A stretch of 34,738 bases of DNA from Caryophanon tenue (GTDB lineage Bacteria; Bacillota; Bacilli; Bacillales_A; Planococcaceae). Shown here one piece after another: positions 25,425 to 33,802 of the stretch. The stretch covers positions 1 to 34,738 of the forward strand of contig NZ_MASJ01000009.1 in the NCBI RefSeq assembly GCF_001700315.1, given 5' to 3'. The notes beneath the pieces are model-generated. The model was not told the origin of the DNA. It was given only the letters and a program-made list of their open reading frames with translations, and searched no databases. Made by a program: the position numbers and the translations under genes. How positions within the stretch are numbered: the first letter of the stretch is position 1; every line of letters starts with the position of its first letter.

Positions 25425-25494
25425 TGAACACATTGTTCATTGCTAATTTTATTGTAAAATGGAGACAAAACGAAAGCAATGAACAATGTTTACA
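25425..25494. promoter_or_regulatory. Divergent promoters with two TetR-type operators
   Basis: Operator 1, TGAACA-CAT-TGTTCA, is a perfect palindrome at 25425-25439. Operator 2, TGAACA-ATG-TTTACA, is a degenerate copy at 25480-25494. A longer inverted repeat (ACATTGTTCATTGCT / AGCAATGAACAATGT) relates the two. For the TetR gene, TTGTTC (25433-25438) and TAAAAT (25455-25460) are 16 bp apart. For the membrane gene on the minus strand, TTGCTT (25474-25479) and TACAAT (25451-25456) are 17 bp apart. The operators cover or abut both -35 boxes. Confidence 0.7.
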
Positions 25495-25517
25495 CATCTG
25501 TTCAGTGGGAGGTCACC

Positions 25518-26099
25518 ATGTCCATTTATGAAGAAATGAATGCCAAAACGCAGCAACATATCGAACAAACATTTTTAGCACTGCTTGCCGAAAAACCGTT
25601 TAGTAAAATTTCGGTACGTGATATTACAACAAAGGCGGCATTAAATCGTGGCACATTTTATTTACATTACACCGATAAATTTGATTTACTCGCACAAATT
25701 GAGGCACATTATTTACAACGTTTAGCCGAGATTTCACAAGCGATTGAACCGTCAATTGTACTGCAAGAGGCACGTGATGGCGAATTGTCACAGTTTTCTG
25801 CGCAAGTGTTTGCCTATATCGCTTCTGATTTCGAAAGCTTCCGTGTATTATTATCAGCACATAATGCGTCAGGCTTTGCGCGTCGCCTTCAGCAGCAATT
25901 TAAAGCACAATTTTTACAAAAATATGCCCATACATCCTTCCAGCAACACCGTGTGCCGTTGCACTATGTGGCAGCTTTTGCGGCATCTGCCTTTTTAGGA
26001 ATGATTGAAGAATGGATACAAAGCGACGAGCAAGAAAGCCCTGAGCAACTTGCCGATTATTTTGTAAATACCATTTTACTGATTAAAGAATATGAATAG
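25518..26099 (+). CDS. TetR/AcrR family transcriptional regulator
   Basis: A 193-residue repressor. The N-terminal helix-turn-helix lies at ~31-52 (ISVRDITTKAALNRGTFYLHY followed by TDKFDLL), and the rest is a helical ligand domain. The ATG at 25518 has GGGAGG 5 bp upstream; an ATG at 25479 lies inside the operator and is not supported. It is divergent from a membrane protein gene and likely represses both. Its 3' end overlaps the convergent alcohol dehydrogenase remnant by 17 bp. Confidence 0.9.
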   Translation: MSIYEEMNAKTQQHIEQTFLALLAEKPFSKISVRDITTKAALNRGTFYLHYTDKFDLLAQIEAHYLQRLAEISQAIEPSIVLQEARDGELSQFSAQVFAYIASDFESFRVLLSAHNASGFARRLQQQFKAQFLQKYAHTSFQQHRVPLHYVAAFAASAFLGMIEEWIQSDEQESPEQLADYFVNTILLIKEYE

Positions 26100-27310
26100 C
26101 GCCATGCCCTTGCAGTTTTTTGTACATCGCTTCAAACTGCGCTTTTGTATAAATAACAGGCACAGGATAGAGCGGATTTGCTTCTGCGTACGCGCGTGAT
26201 GCCATAAGCGGGATATCGGCAGACTGAAGGATTGGCAAATGTGTCGGTATCGACATTGCTTCATTCAATTGTCGAATTGTTTGAATAAACAACTCCGCAT
26301 TCGCACGCGCTCCCCACTTTGCATTTCCGATGCCACTTTTTATTGCCAGCTGTGATAACGGTATATAAATGGTCGCACCATAGCTCTCTAACACATGCGG
26401 TAAAATAACGGCATTCGCGAGTCCGTGTGGCACATGATAAAAGCCACTTAATGTATGTGAAATCACGTGAACATTACCAACAAATGCACGCGTAAATGCC
26501 GCGCCTGCAAAATATGATGCCTTTTGCATTGCTTGTCGTGCCTCGATGTCCGTCGGGTTCGTATAGGCACGCTGTAAGTACGTCATAATGAGTCGTGTTG
26601 CTTCTTCACTGTACATATTCGTTAATGCCGTGGTACTGCGCCCGATATACGCTTCAATCGCATGAGTTAACGCATCCATGCCTGTTGTAGCGGTAATATG
26701 CGGCGGTAAATTGATTGTGAGAAGCGGGTCTAGTACTGCCACGTCAGGCACGAGAACAGGGTCATTAATCGCATATTTTTCATGTGTCTGTGGATTGGAA
26801 ATGACCGCTGCTACGGTGGCTTCACTACCTGTACCGGCTGTTGTTGGAATCGCAATAAACGGTGGCAACGGTTTACGTACATGTAATTGCCCCTTTAACT
26901 GTGACAGCTCTTTTGTTGGTCGCACTAATTTTGCGCCGACTGCTTTTGCACAGTCAATAACAGAGCCACCACCAAATGCAATGAGTGCCTCACATTGCTT
27001 GCTGTTCTTTATATAGTGTATACGCTTTCATAATTGTTGGAATCGTTGGGTTTGGTGTAATGTCATCATACACCGTCACCTGTATGTTACCTTCATGCAA
27101 TGCGTACAATAAGCCATCAATGAGCCCTAGTTTTCGTAGCTCTTTATCCGTTACCATCAATACACGCTGGATAGAGCGCTCCTGTAAATAGGAAGGAACT
27201 TTGTACACCGCGTGCTGACCTTCTACTAAATACGGCTCTTTCCAAGAGATTGTATATATTAGTTGTTTATAAGCTTTTTGGTATAAACGATACGCTGTAT
27301 GCTTCATCAT
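26083..27310 (-). pseudogene. Iron-containing alcohol dehydrogenase, frameshifted
   Basis: Two frames together make one protein of about 400 residues. The N-terminal part (26990-27310) begins MMKHTAYRLYQKAYKQ with GAGGGG before the start and holds the Rossmann-like VLMVTDKELRKLGLIDG. It stops at a TGA at 26990-26992 right after KEQQAM. One base away the frame continues CEALIAFGGGSVIDCAKAVG, the conserved GGGS-x2-D nucleotide motif, then IAIPTTAGTGSEAT, GMDALTHAIEAYIG and HVISHTLSGFYHVPHG with the metal ligands. So a single-base insertion or two-base loss breaks the gene. All other motifs are intact, so the break is recent or a sequencing error. The family oxidises alcohols or reduces aldehydes with NAD(P). 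Confidence 0.85.
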
Positions 27311-27413
27311 CTTCCCCTCATTTCTACTAGTTACTGTATACTGTATTCGTCATTTGTCTGATATTCCCTTTTAATACAATGTAAAACACTACATTCTAAA
27401 AAGTTCTCGGAAA

Positions 27414-27451
27414 ACAAAAAAGAGCTATGTGATAAACTGCTGCCACATAAC
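27414..27451 (-). terminator. Terminator of the 41-residue gene
   Basis: On the minus strand TATGTG pairs with CACATA, with a further G-C pair outside, and TCTTTTTTG follows. The loop is about 12 bases. Moderate stem strength. Confidence 0.6.
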
Positions 27452-27479
27452 CCCCTATTTGCTTTATGAAATGAATGTA

Positions 27480-27605
27480 TTATCCTAACCACTGCTGATT
27501 ATACGCAATCAATCCAAGAACAGCGCCTATTCCTGCACCGCAAAAAATACTAATCACCCACGCTGATGTACTCGTACGTTTTGTTCCTATCTTTTTTTCT
27601 GTCAT
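27480..27605 (-). CDS. Small single-pass membrane protein, 41 residues
   Basis: MTEKKIGTKRTSTSA is a basic N-terminal tail, followed by one membrane helix (WVISIFCGAGIGAVLGLIA) and YNQQWLG. AAAGGAG lies 8 bp upstream of the ATG and a terminator follows, which makes a real gene likely despite its size. The frame extends upstream but without start support. No function is known. Confidence 0.65.
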   Translation of the reverse strand: MTEKKIGTKRTSTSAWVISIFCGAGIGAVLGLIAYNQQWLG

Positions 27606-27690
27606 TCTTCTCGCTCCTTTGTCGTTATAGTATGTATACGATAACAAACACGATGAGTTTCGAATAAATAAAAATATTCCAAAAAATAAA

Positions 27691-28110
27691 TTAGCACGCG
27701 GCACACATCACATAATCGTTACCGTAATGTACCGCTTCAAATAGTTCACGTACGAGCATGTAAAAGGCATGTGCATCGTCATCATACTCAGCTGCACTTA
27801 CGCCATCCTTCGTTTGAAATACACCACGTGCGTCGATCGCAACGGTTGCGCTAATTTGGTCATCATGTACATATGTAATTGTCACGGCAGTGTCCCAGTC
27901 AATTGGTACATTTACTTGCTGTGTTTTTGGTAAATCTTCATACGCCTCTATAAGTGCTTTTAGCGTCTGTTTATTTATATCCAGCTCAGTATACATATGA
28001 TTTTGATCGCTAATTGTTATCGTATCTGCTTTCAACGGTTGTTTGGCTGTAACACTTAGCGCAAGACATATACTACAAACGGCTATTACAAACAGCGTTA
28101 TTTTTTTCAT
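27691..28110 (-). CDS. Putative secreted protein of unknown function
   Basis: A 139-residue protein with a signal peptide (MKKITLFVIAVCSICLALSV, possible cleavage near TAK or LKA). The mature part is acidic and has no motif I recognise; it ends in HYGNDYVMCAAC with two Cys. AAGGAGG lies 4 bp before the ATG. It starts 9 bp after the end of the truncated HEXXH peptidase, so the two were probably one operon. Confidence 0.65.
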   Translation of the reverse strand: MKKITLFVIAVCSICLALSVTAKQPLKADTITISDQNHMYTELDINKQTLKALIEAYEDLPKTQQVNVPIDWDTAVTITYVHDDQISATVAIDARGVFQTKDGVSAAEYDDDAHAFYMLVRELFEAVHYGNDYVMCAAC

Positions 28111-28119
28111 ATTGCCTCC

Positions 28120-28548
28120 TTAAAACTGTTCGACACCGAAAAACTGTGTCAATGGTTGTTGTCGTCCGCCGTTATGCCACGCCACATACTCAGCAAATAC
28201 GCGGTGGACATCTCCGTGATAACGCGCTTCTACAAGATGATGCACAGCCGCAGCACTGCGCCAATAGTTGAGCATAATTGCCGCAAGTGACGGCGTTTGA
28301 TAACTATTTATGCCAAAATCGTCTAATGAAAACATGCCGTAATATGGTGTAAAATGTGCGATTAGTAACGCATCCATTGCGCGTTTCTGGTCGTACACTT
28401 CTGCTGCTAACGTCCACTTTTGCGATAAATATTCACACATGCCTTCCTCAAACCAAATACTCGTATGACGTTCATCATCAAATTCATCATAAAACAAATC
28501 GATGTGATGCGTCAGCTCATGTGCTAATACGCAAAAATATGCTTCATG
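28120..28548 (-). pseudogene. 5'-truncated zinc metallopeptidase (HEXXH) remnant
   Basis: The open frame reads HEAYFCVLAHELTHH followed by an intact tail (FYDEFDDERHTSIWFEEGMCEYLSQ), with HELTH (28504-28521) and a downstream Glu (WFEEG) as in gluzincin peptidases. There is no start codon before the zinc motif: an in-frame TAA is at 28549-28551. An ATG with AAAGGAG at 28547 lies in another frame and stops after seven codons (MKHIFAY). The N-terminal domain expected before such a motif is missing, and 40 bp upstream the next gene's terminator begins. A TTG after the motif could start a shorter product, but it would lack the zinc site. Confidence 0.75.
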
Positions 28549-28592
28549 TTATCAGCTCCTTTTTTGTTTCATTATAGCAGTTCGCACAAAAA

Positions 28593-28628
28593 AGCTGTGT
28601 CCTTCTCAAATAAGAGAAAGGCACAGCT
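28593..28628 (-). terminator. Terminator of the SDR gene
   Basis: AGCTGTGTCCTTCTC and GAGAAAGGCACAGCT form a 15-bp stem with a mismatch, loop AAATAA. On the minus strand TTTTTT follows. It lies 12 bp after the SDR stop. Confidence 0.9.
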
Positions 28629-28639
28629 GTTATACAAAT

Positions 28640-29398
28640 TTAGTATGCGCTCCAGCCTGCATCAGCTGCCAGCACAACACCATTAATATATGATGATTCA
28701 TCGCTTGCTAAAAATAGTGCGATATTCGCAATCTCTTCTGGTGATGCACTACGGTTCATCAAGCTAACGCCACGTGTCGCCTGCTTTAAACCAAACATAT
28801 CATAGCCTTCAATTGATTGTGTTAAGCCCGTGTCCACTTGTGCTGGGGCAATCGCATTACAACGTACACCTTGCTCTCCGTATGTTGACGCGATATTTTT
28901 TGTCATCCCGGCCACCGCGTGTTTTGCCGCTGTGTATGTTAAACCGCCACGGCCACCTGTTATACCTGTAATAGAAGCTAAGTTAATGATGACCCCACTT
29001 CCTTGCGCTGTAAATACCGGTAAAATTTTACGAGAACCACGCATTACGCCACCTACGTTAATGTCCATCACACGGCTCCAAATGGCATCGTCTACATTGT
29101 GTGCTGCCTGCATATAATCTAACACACCGGCACAGTTTACTAAAATATCCACTTGTCCGAAGTGCGCCACGGTGTCGTCTACCATCCGTTGAATATCTTC
29201 TTCAGACGCCACGTTCACCTTCACACCAAATGCCTCAAAGCCTTGCGCTTGGAATTCCGTTACCGTTTGCTGTAATGCTTCCTCGTTAAAATCGGCTAAC
29301 GATACTTTTGCACCGTTTTTCGCATAAGTTGCGGCAATCGCCTTGCCAATACCATTCGCCCCACCTGTAATAATGGCTACTTTATTTTCTAATCGCAT
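28640..29398 (-). CDS. SDR family NAD(P)-dependent oxidoreductase
   Basis: A 252-residue classical short-chain dehydrogenase. The cofactor loop TGGANGIG is at 11-18, Asp36 (SLADF) after the second strand favours NAD, NCAG is at 88-91, and the catalytic S142, Y155 and K159 are in place. The start at 29398 has GAGGAG 8 bp upstream; the frame continues about 20 codons further without support. Likely reduces or oxidises a small alcohol, ketone or acyl substrate; the substrate is not visible. A single-gene unit with its own terminator. Confidence 0.9.
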   Translation of the reverse strand: MRLENKVAIITGGANGIGKAIAATYAKNGAKVSLADFNEEALQQTVTEFQAQGFEAFGVKVNVASEEDIQRMVDDTVAHFGQVDILVNCAGVLDYMQAAHNVDDAIWSRVMDINVGGVMRGSRKILPVFTAQGSGVIINLASITGITGGRGGLTYTAAKHAVAGMTKNIASTYGEQGVRCNAIAPAQVDTGLTQSIEGYDMFGLKQATRGVSLMNRSASPEEIANIALFLASDESSYINGVVLAADAGWSAY

Positions 29399-29596
29399 GC
29401 TACTATCTCCTCGCATCATATTATTCCTCTGTAGTATACGCCCGTCATCCAAAATATTCAAAAGAAAACGTATAAAATAAGAGATACTAAAGGGAAAACG
29501 CTCCTTTTTGATATCATAAAAGCTTCGGTAACGAGAAGCATTCTCTTATGAACGATCAGTTTTAAAATCTTCAAAAAACGTCGGATAATCATATTT

Positions 29597-29887
29597 TTAT
29601 AGACGTGCATATAGCCAATGATAGTAAGGCTCATGCTGAACGTGAAGCGTTGACGGATGTGTAATATATTGCTCTTCACAATGCCTAACCTCTGGAAAGT
29701 CTGCGATGATTTCTGTTGCGGCAATACTTAAACGGTCTATTTCCTCTTCGGTCGGTACTTCATCGAAATAGACCGTCCAAATGAGTGTCTGATTCTCAAT
29801 GTTGGCATAAACAGCTTTTGTATTTTTGGACAATGCTAAAAATAACGCTCGTTGCCCACTCACAATTAGTGGTATATTTGCTTGCAT
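29597..29887 (-). CDS. Small hypothetical protein, immunity-like pattern
   Basis: A 96-residue soluble protein, start ATG at 29887 with GGGG 8 bp upstream (a GTG three codons earlier overlaps that site). The pattern ALFLALSKNTKAVYANIE, WTVYFDEVPTEEEIDRL and AATEIIADFPEV resembles a widespread family of small proteins found as orphans and next to polymorphic toxins, where they may act as immunity proteins. No toxin gene is adjacent here. Recognition is by remembered pattern only, so the role is uncertain. A weak stem-loop (GCTTC / GAAGC then TTTTAT, near 29520-29537) may end the transcript. Confidence 0.55.
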   Translation of the reverse strand: MQANIPLIVSGQRALFLALSKNTKAVYANIENQTLIWTVYFDEVPTEEEIDRLSIAATEIIADFPEVRHCEEQYITHPSTLHVQHEPYYHWLYARL

Positions 29888-30286
29888 GTGTTTCACCCCA
29901 AATGATAGATTGTACAGCTTTATTCATAATAACAAGCGGTTATTTTCATACATCGTATATGACAAGACAGCTGAAATGGTGCTATAAACAAAGTTCTTCC
30001 CGCTAATGCTAGATAGGCTGACCAACATACATTATTATCACTATAAATATTAAGCACTAACACAAGGAATTGAGAAGATGGTATATATTAGGCTTGATGA
30101 CTCGCCTATTTTACAGCAAGTTTCTAAAGATTTTAAATCTGCTGCTATACTTTTTCATTTATTTGTTCAAATTCCTAAAAATTGGACTTAATAAAAAAAT
30201 ACATCCTCTTGAGCATATCTATCGAACAGCTGAAGAACAGTTAGAGTTTCTACATCCTATTGATGATGGAAATCACAGGGCTAACT
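29888..30286. other. Gene-poor stretch with one short + strand frame
   Basis: The only candidate is a 37-codon frame at 30078-30191 (MVYIRLDDSPILQQVSKDF, ending IPKNWT) with AAGGAA about 8 bp upstream. Right after it another frame reads KKIHPLEHIYRTAEEQLEF to about 30291. The two together may be remains of one damaged gene, but I cannot name it. Base composition is AT-rich here. Confidence 0.3.
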
Positions 30287-30633
30287 TCATATAAAAAGAT
30301 GATCATTATTAATGACCTCCATTTCAGTACTTACACTAATGGTTATTACGACCTCGTCACCGTTGGATAGCTTGCTTTGCCTGTTTAATATAACTGTAAT
30401 CACTGCCTTAACCGCATCCAAATCTTTGATGATTTCTTCATCCGCAGGTCCATTCGCATTATCATACTTAAACATGTCATGCATAAATTGCTGTTAGGCA
30501 AAATCGTGGCTTACTGTGCTTTCACCATTTTCTAAAAGGCCGTAATCTCTGACATTTCATTGTCGTTACACACCCTTACTAAAAAAGCACTACTCATTGT
30601 CATGATTGCAATAGCTAGCTTGCATCGTTTCAT
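30287..30633 (-). pseudogene. Degraded lipoprotein-like gene
   Basis: It begins MKRCKLAIAIMTMSSAFLV at 30633 with GAGGGG upstream, a signal-peptide-like start with a Cys in VRVCNDNEM, and runs to a TAG at 30532-30534. One base away the frame goes on as EITALLENGESTVSHDFA, is broken by TAA at 30494-30496, then continues QQFMHDMFKYDNANGPADEE to the end (DEVVITISVSTEMEV). So it carries one frameshift and one nonsense codon. Two independent lesions make a real pseudogene more likely than a sequencing error. Family unknown. Confidence 0.7.
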
Positions 30634-30717
30634 CTTTATTCCCCTCTTCTCCGCTTCACTACAGCTATAAACGACTATACGAAACGATGCTTACGGCAAA
30701 AGGTCGCTTTTTTCAGA

Positions 30718-31317
30718 TTAGTCCGTCTGCTCAATATCCTTTATGACGAAGCCTTTTGCCATTGTCTGTAAAATACCAATGAGGCGTTCGGTCATTTCGA
30801 TTGGCGTAATGTTAAAGTCATTGGCAATCCAATCCGTAATGAAGCCGGCTGTTCCGTGCGCCATATAACGCTTTTGCGCCCTATCGTCTACCACCTTAAT
30901 GCCATATTGAATATCAAAATTTTGTTGCAATACACTAAAGATGGCTTCTGGTAATTGTTGATGCATGTACGGCAATGTATCCTTTAACAGCAGCAATGTA
31001 AAATAATCGCGATTATCGTATATATAATAAAGTAAATCAAAGGACTTTGTTGTCATCGCTTGGACATCAACGCGGCTTTTATCATTATATTTTGACGTGC
31101 AATAATGCTGGATATTACGAAACATTTCTCGCATTAATTCTTCTACAAGTTCGTCAATATTTTTGTAATACACATAAAAAGTAGTGCGATTATATTGCGC
31201 ATAGTCTACAACATCTTTCACTGTGACGGCACTATAACCTTTTTCATGAACAAGCATAATAAATGCCTTTTTGAAAAAACTTTTTGTGCGTTCAGCTTTG
31301 GTCAAACTAACTTTCAT
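30718..31317 (-). CDS. TetR/AcrR family transcriptional regulator
   Basis: A 199-residue protein with the DNA-binding helix-turn-helix at ~31-52 (VTVKDVVDYAQYNRTTFYVYY) followed by KNIDELVEELM, and a helical C-terminal domain. The ATG at 31317 has GGAGG 8 bp upstream; the frame continues upstream without support. It is divergent from the two-gene SDR operon at 31453-33049, which it probably controls together with itself. Confidence 0.88.
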   Translation of the reverse strand: MKVSLTKAERTKSFFKKAFIMLVHEKGYSAVTVKDVVDYAQYNRTTFYVYYKNIDELVEELMREMFRNIQHYCTSKYNDKSRVDVQAMTTKSFDLLYYIYDNRDYFTLLLLKDTLPYMHQQLPEAIFSVLQQNFDIQYGIKVVDDRAQKRYMAHGTAGFITDWIANDFNITPIEMTERLIGILQTMAKGFVIKDIEQTD

Positions 31318-31372
31318 GTTGCTTTCCTCCCTCATTTCCAACACTTTTAGTGAAAATGTTGATAACACCGAC

Positions 31373-31426
31373 ATTATAACAAATAGTAATGATGGTTTAC
31401 ACAATGACAAATACGTAAACTATAGG
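31373..31426. promoter_or_regulatory. TetR/SDR divergent control region
   Basis: For the TetR gene on the minus strand, TGTAAA (31396-31401) and TATAAT (31373-31378) are 17 bp apart. An inverted repeat GTTTAC (31395-31400) / GTAAAC (31415-31420) covers that -35 and is a candidate operator. The + promoter for the SDR genes is less clear: TTTACA with TATAGG at 31421-31426 has 19-bp spacing. Confidence 0.5.
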
Positions 31427-31452
31427 AGTAGTCTTACTAATAGGAGGTCTTT

Positions 31453-32226
31453 ATGATGAAATTTGAAAACAAAGCGATTATTATTACCGGCGCAGCAGGT
31501 GGCATTGGGAAAGAAATTGCACATAAATTAGCGGCTGAAGGAGCGCAATTAACATTAGTTGATGTAAATGAAGTAGCTTTGAAAGCAGTTGTAGAAGAAT
31601 TAGGTTTAACAGCTGACCGTGTATTAACGGTAAAAACAGATGTGTCGAAAGAAGCCGATGTTAAAAATTACGTCGATCAAACCGTTGAAAAATTCGGGCG
31701 TATTGATGGCTTTGTCAATAACGCTGGTGTTGAAGGTCCTGCAAAAGCAATTGAAGATATTACAGAAGCAGACTTTGACTTCGTGTACGGCATTAACGTA
31801 AAAGGCGCATTTTATGGCATTAAATACGTGCTACCTATTATGAAAAAACAGCAAGCAGGCTCTATTGTAAACACAGCTTCTGTAGCGGGATTAATCGGTT
31901 CTCCACAAATGATGCTATATAACTCTTCAAAACACGCATTAATGGGTATTAATAAAGTAGCAGCGTTAGAAGCTGCACCATTTAATGTACGTGTAAATAC
32001 CGTAAACCCAGGTGTCATTAACACGCAAATGATGCGCCAAATCGAATCAAAAGTTGCGCCAGGTGCGGCAGATGCGGCTCAATCTGCCTATGCAGAAGCG
32101 GTGCCAATGAAGCGTTACGGCGAACCACAAGAAGTAGCAAACTTAGTAGTATTCTTATTATCAGATGAAGCATCATACATTAGCTCATCATCTTACACGG
32201 TTGACGGCGGCTTATACAACGTCTAA
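31453..32226 (+). CDS. SDR family oxidoreductase (first of a tandem pair)
   Basis: A 257-residue classical SDR. Cofactor loop TGAAGGIG at ~12-19, Asp37 (TLVDVN) favouring NAD, NNAG at 89-92, and catalytic S143, Y156, K160. GGAGG stands 5 bp before the ATG; a second ATG follows at once. It shares long stretches with the next gene (FGRIDGFVNNAGVEG, FYGIKYVLPIMKK, IVNTASV), so the two arose by duplication. No terminator between them, so one operon, probably under the divergent TetR regulator. Substrate unknown. Confidence 0.92.
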   Translation: MMKFENKAIIITGAAGGIGKEIAHKLAAEGAQLTLVDVNEVALKAVVEELGLTADRVLTVKTDVSKEADVKNYVDQTVEKFGRIDGFVNNAGVEGPAKAIEDITEADFDFVYGINVKGAFYGIKYVLPIMKKQQAGSIVNTASVAGLIGSPQMMLYNSSKHALMGINKVAALEAAPFNVRVNTVNPGVINTQMMRQIESKVAPGAADAAQSAYAEAVPMKRYGEPQEVANLVVFLLSDEASYISSSSYTVDGGLYNV

Positions 32227-32266
32227 ACCACATCTATGCATACAAACCATATTGGAGGAGATTCAT

Positions 32267-33049
32267 TTGAAACGTTTTGACAATAAAGTAGTTATCGTAA
32301 CAGGTGCTGGCTCTGGTCTTGGCCAAGCCGCAACTCTGCAATTAGCAGAAGAAGGCGCTAAGCTTGTATTAGTCGATTTAAGTGAAGCAGGCTTACAAGA
32401 AACACAACAAAAGGTACTAGCTATCGCCCCTCAAGCTGAAACATTATTAATCACGGCAAACGTAGCAGATGAACAAGCTGTAAAAGGCTTTGTCGATGCT
32501 ACTGTTGAGAAATTCGGTCAAATTGACGGTTTCTTTAATAACGCTGGTATTGAAGGGAAACAAAACTTAACCGAGGACTTCGGCATTGATGAGTTCGAGA
32601 AAGTTATATCGATTAACTTAAACGGTGTATTTTACGGCATGAAATATGTGTTAAAAATTATGAAAAAACAAGGTTACGGCTCAATCGTTAACACAGCGTC
32701 TGTTGGTGGTATTCGCGGTGTCGGTAATCAATCTGGCTACGCCGCATCCAAGCACGGCGTTGTTGGTTTAACACGCAACTCTGCAATTGAATACGGTCAA
32801 TTTGGCATATCGGTGAAAGCAATTGCACCTGGTGCGATTATGACACCAATGGTAGAAGGTTCTTTACGCCAAATGGGTGGCGATAATTGGGAAGAAGTTG
32901 GAAAAGAGTTCGTCAAACCAAACCCGATGCGTCGTTTCGGTAAACCAGAAGAAGTGGGCTATTTAGTCGCATTTTTACTATCGAATCACGCAGACTTTAT
33001 TAACGGTGTTGTTGTACCAATTGATGGCGGTCAATCGTATAAATATTAA
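32267..33049 (+). CDS. SDR family oxidoreductase (second of a tandem pair)
   Basis: A 260-residue classical SDR with TGAGSGLG at 12-19, Asp37 (LVLVDLS), NNAG at 91-94 and catalytic S145, Y158, K162. The start is TTG at 32267, supported by GGAGGAG 6 bp upstream and by alignment with the paralogue; the frame extends into the preceding gene without meaning. It follows the first SDR by 40 bp. The pair may act on related substrates in sequence or with different stereochemistry, which is inference. Confidence 0.92.
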   Translation: MKRFDNKVVIVTGAGSGLGQAATLQLAEEGAKLVLVDLSEAGLQETQQKVLAIAPQAETLLITANVADEQAVKGFVDATVEKFGQIDGFFNNAGIEGKQNLTEDFGIDEFEKVISINLNGVFYGMKYVLKIMKKQGYGSIVNTASVGGIRGVGNQSGYAASKHGVVGLTRNSAIEYGQFGISVKAIAPGAIMTPMVEGSLRQMGGDNWEEVGKEFVKPNPMRRFGKPEEVGYLVAFLLSNHADFINGVVVPIDGGQSYKY

Positions 33050-33098
33050 TCCTTTGAAGCGGTGGATGGTCTAAAGGCATACACGCACTCACGTAAAT

Positions 33099-33131
33099 AA
33101 GCTCCCGACATTGCGTTGGGAGCTTGTTGTC
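33099..33131 (+). terminator. Terminator of the SDR operon
   Basis: AAGCTCCC (33099-33106) pairs with GGGAGCTT (33118-33125), loop of 11, followed by GTTGTCGTT. The T run is interrupted. Confidence 0.65.
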
Positions 33132-33242
33132 GTTATTGATGTATAGTATACAGTTTCTGACAAAGGCTCTATCGGTTTTTGGCTTACAGACACGAGTATG
33201 ATACAGTAAACATACGAAATGATATCAATGAGGTGGTAATGT

Positions 33243-33704
33243 ATGAAAAAATGGCAACTCGTCTTACTAAGCTTTATCGGTATTGTACTGCTGACCATCA
33301 TGTATCAGCAGCACCAAACGATTGTGAAATACCGAGAGATTCCGTATCACTCGTTAGAATTGCTCGCCTATCCTATCGCCAAAATTATAGAGTTGCATGA
33401 AAATCCGCGCAATCTTGCGGAAGCAGAGCGACAACAAATGATAGCGGATGAAGTCGTTGCATTTTCAACCATCTTCAATTATGCAGGTATGGGCTTAACA
33501 ACCGAGCCAAACATAAAGGATGTATATTATGCAACGTATTCAGAAACGCGCGTTGATTTTGCGGTACAACTTAAGCAATATATAGAAGCTACAACACCCG
33601 AAGAACAAGAAGCGGCCTTTCAACTTCTGCAACACGAGTACGAGACGTACCAGCAGTTTCTAGCACCGCTAGAAGAAGTACGACTTCCTGACCCAAGTGC
33701 GTAA
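33243..33704 (+). CDS. Hypothetical protein with N-terminal membrane anchor
   Basis: A 153-residue protein: one N-terminal hydrophobic helix (WQLVLLSFIGIVLLTIMY), then a mainly helical, charged extracellular or cytosolic domain (NLAEAERQQMIADEVVAF, TTPEEQEAAFQLLQHEYETY). AGGTGG lies 6 bp before the ATG. The helix could be an uncleaved signal anchor. I do not recognise the family. A terminator follows. Confidence 0.7.
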   Translation: MKKWQLVLLSFIGIVLLTIMYQQHQTIVKYREIPYHSLELLAYPIAKIIELHENPRNLAEAERQQMIADEVVAFSTIFNYAGMGLTTEPNIKDVYYATYSETRVDFAVQLKQYIEATTPEEQEAAFQLLQHEYETYQQFLAPLEEVRLPDPSA

Positions 33705-33765
33705 TAGCCTTTGGAACGGAGAGCATGAAAATAACATATTTTGACCGTTCATTCACCCCAACCAC

Positions 33766-33802
33766 AAAGGAGCGACAGTGCTATGTACCGTTGTTCCTTT
33801 TT
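33766..33802 (+). terminator. Terminator
   Basis: AAAGGAGCGAC pairs with GTTGTTCCTTT (two wobble pairs), loop of about 12, followed by TTTTT. It ends the 33243 gene. Confidence 0.75.

Noticed and set aside
29458-29724. An 88-codon minus-strand frame
   Set aside because: Overlaps the better supported 96-residue gene in another frame and lacks a start signal.
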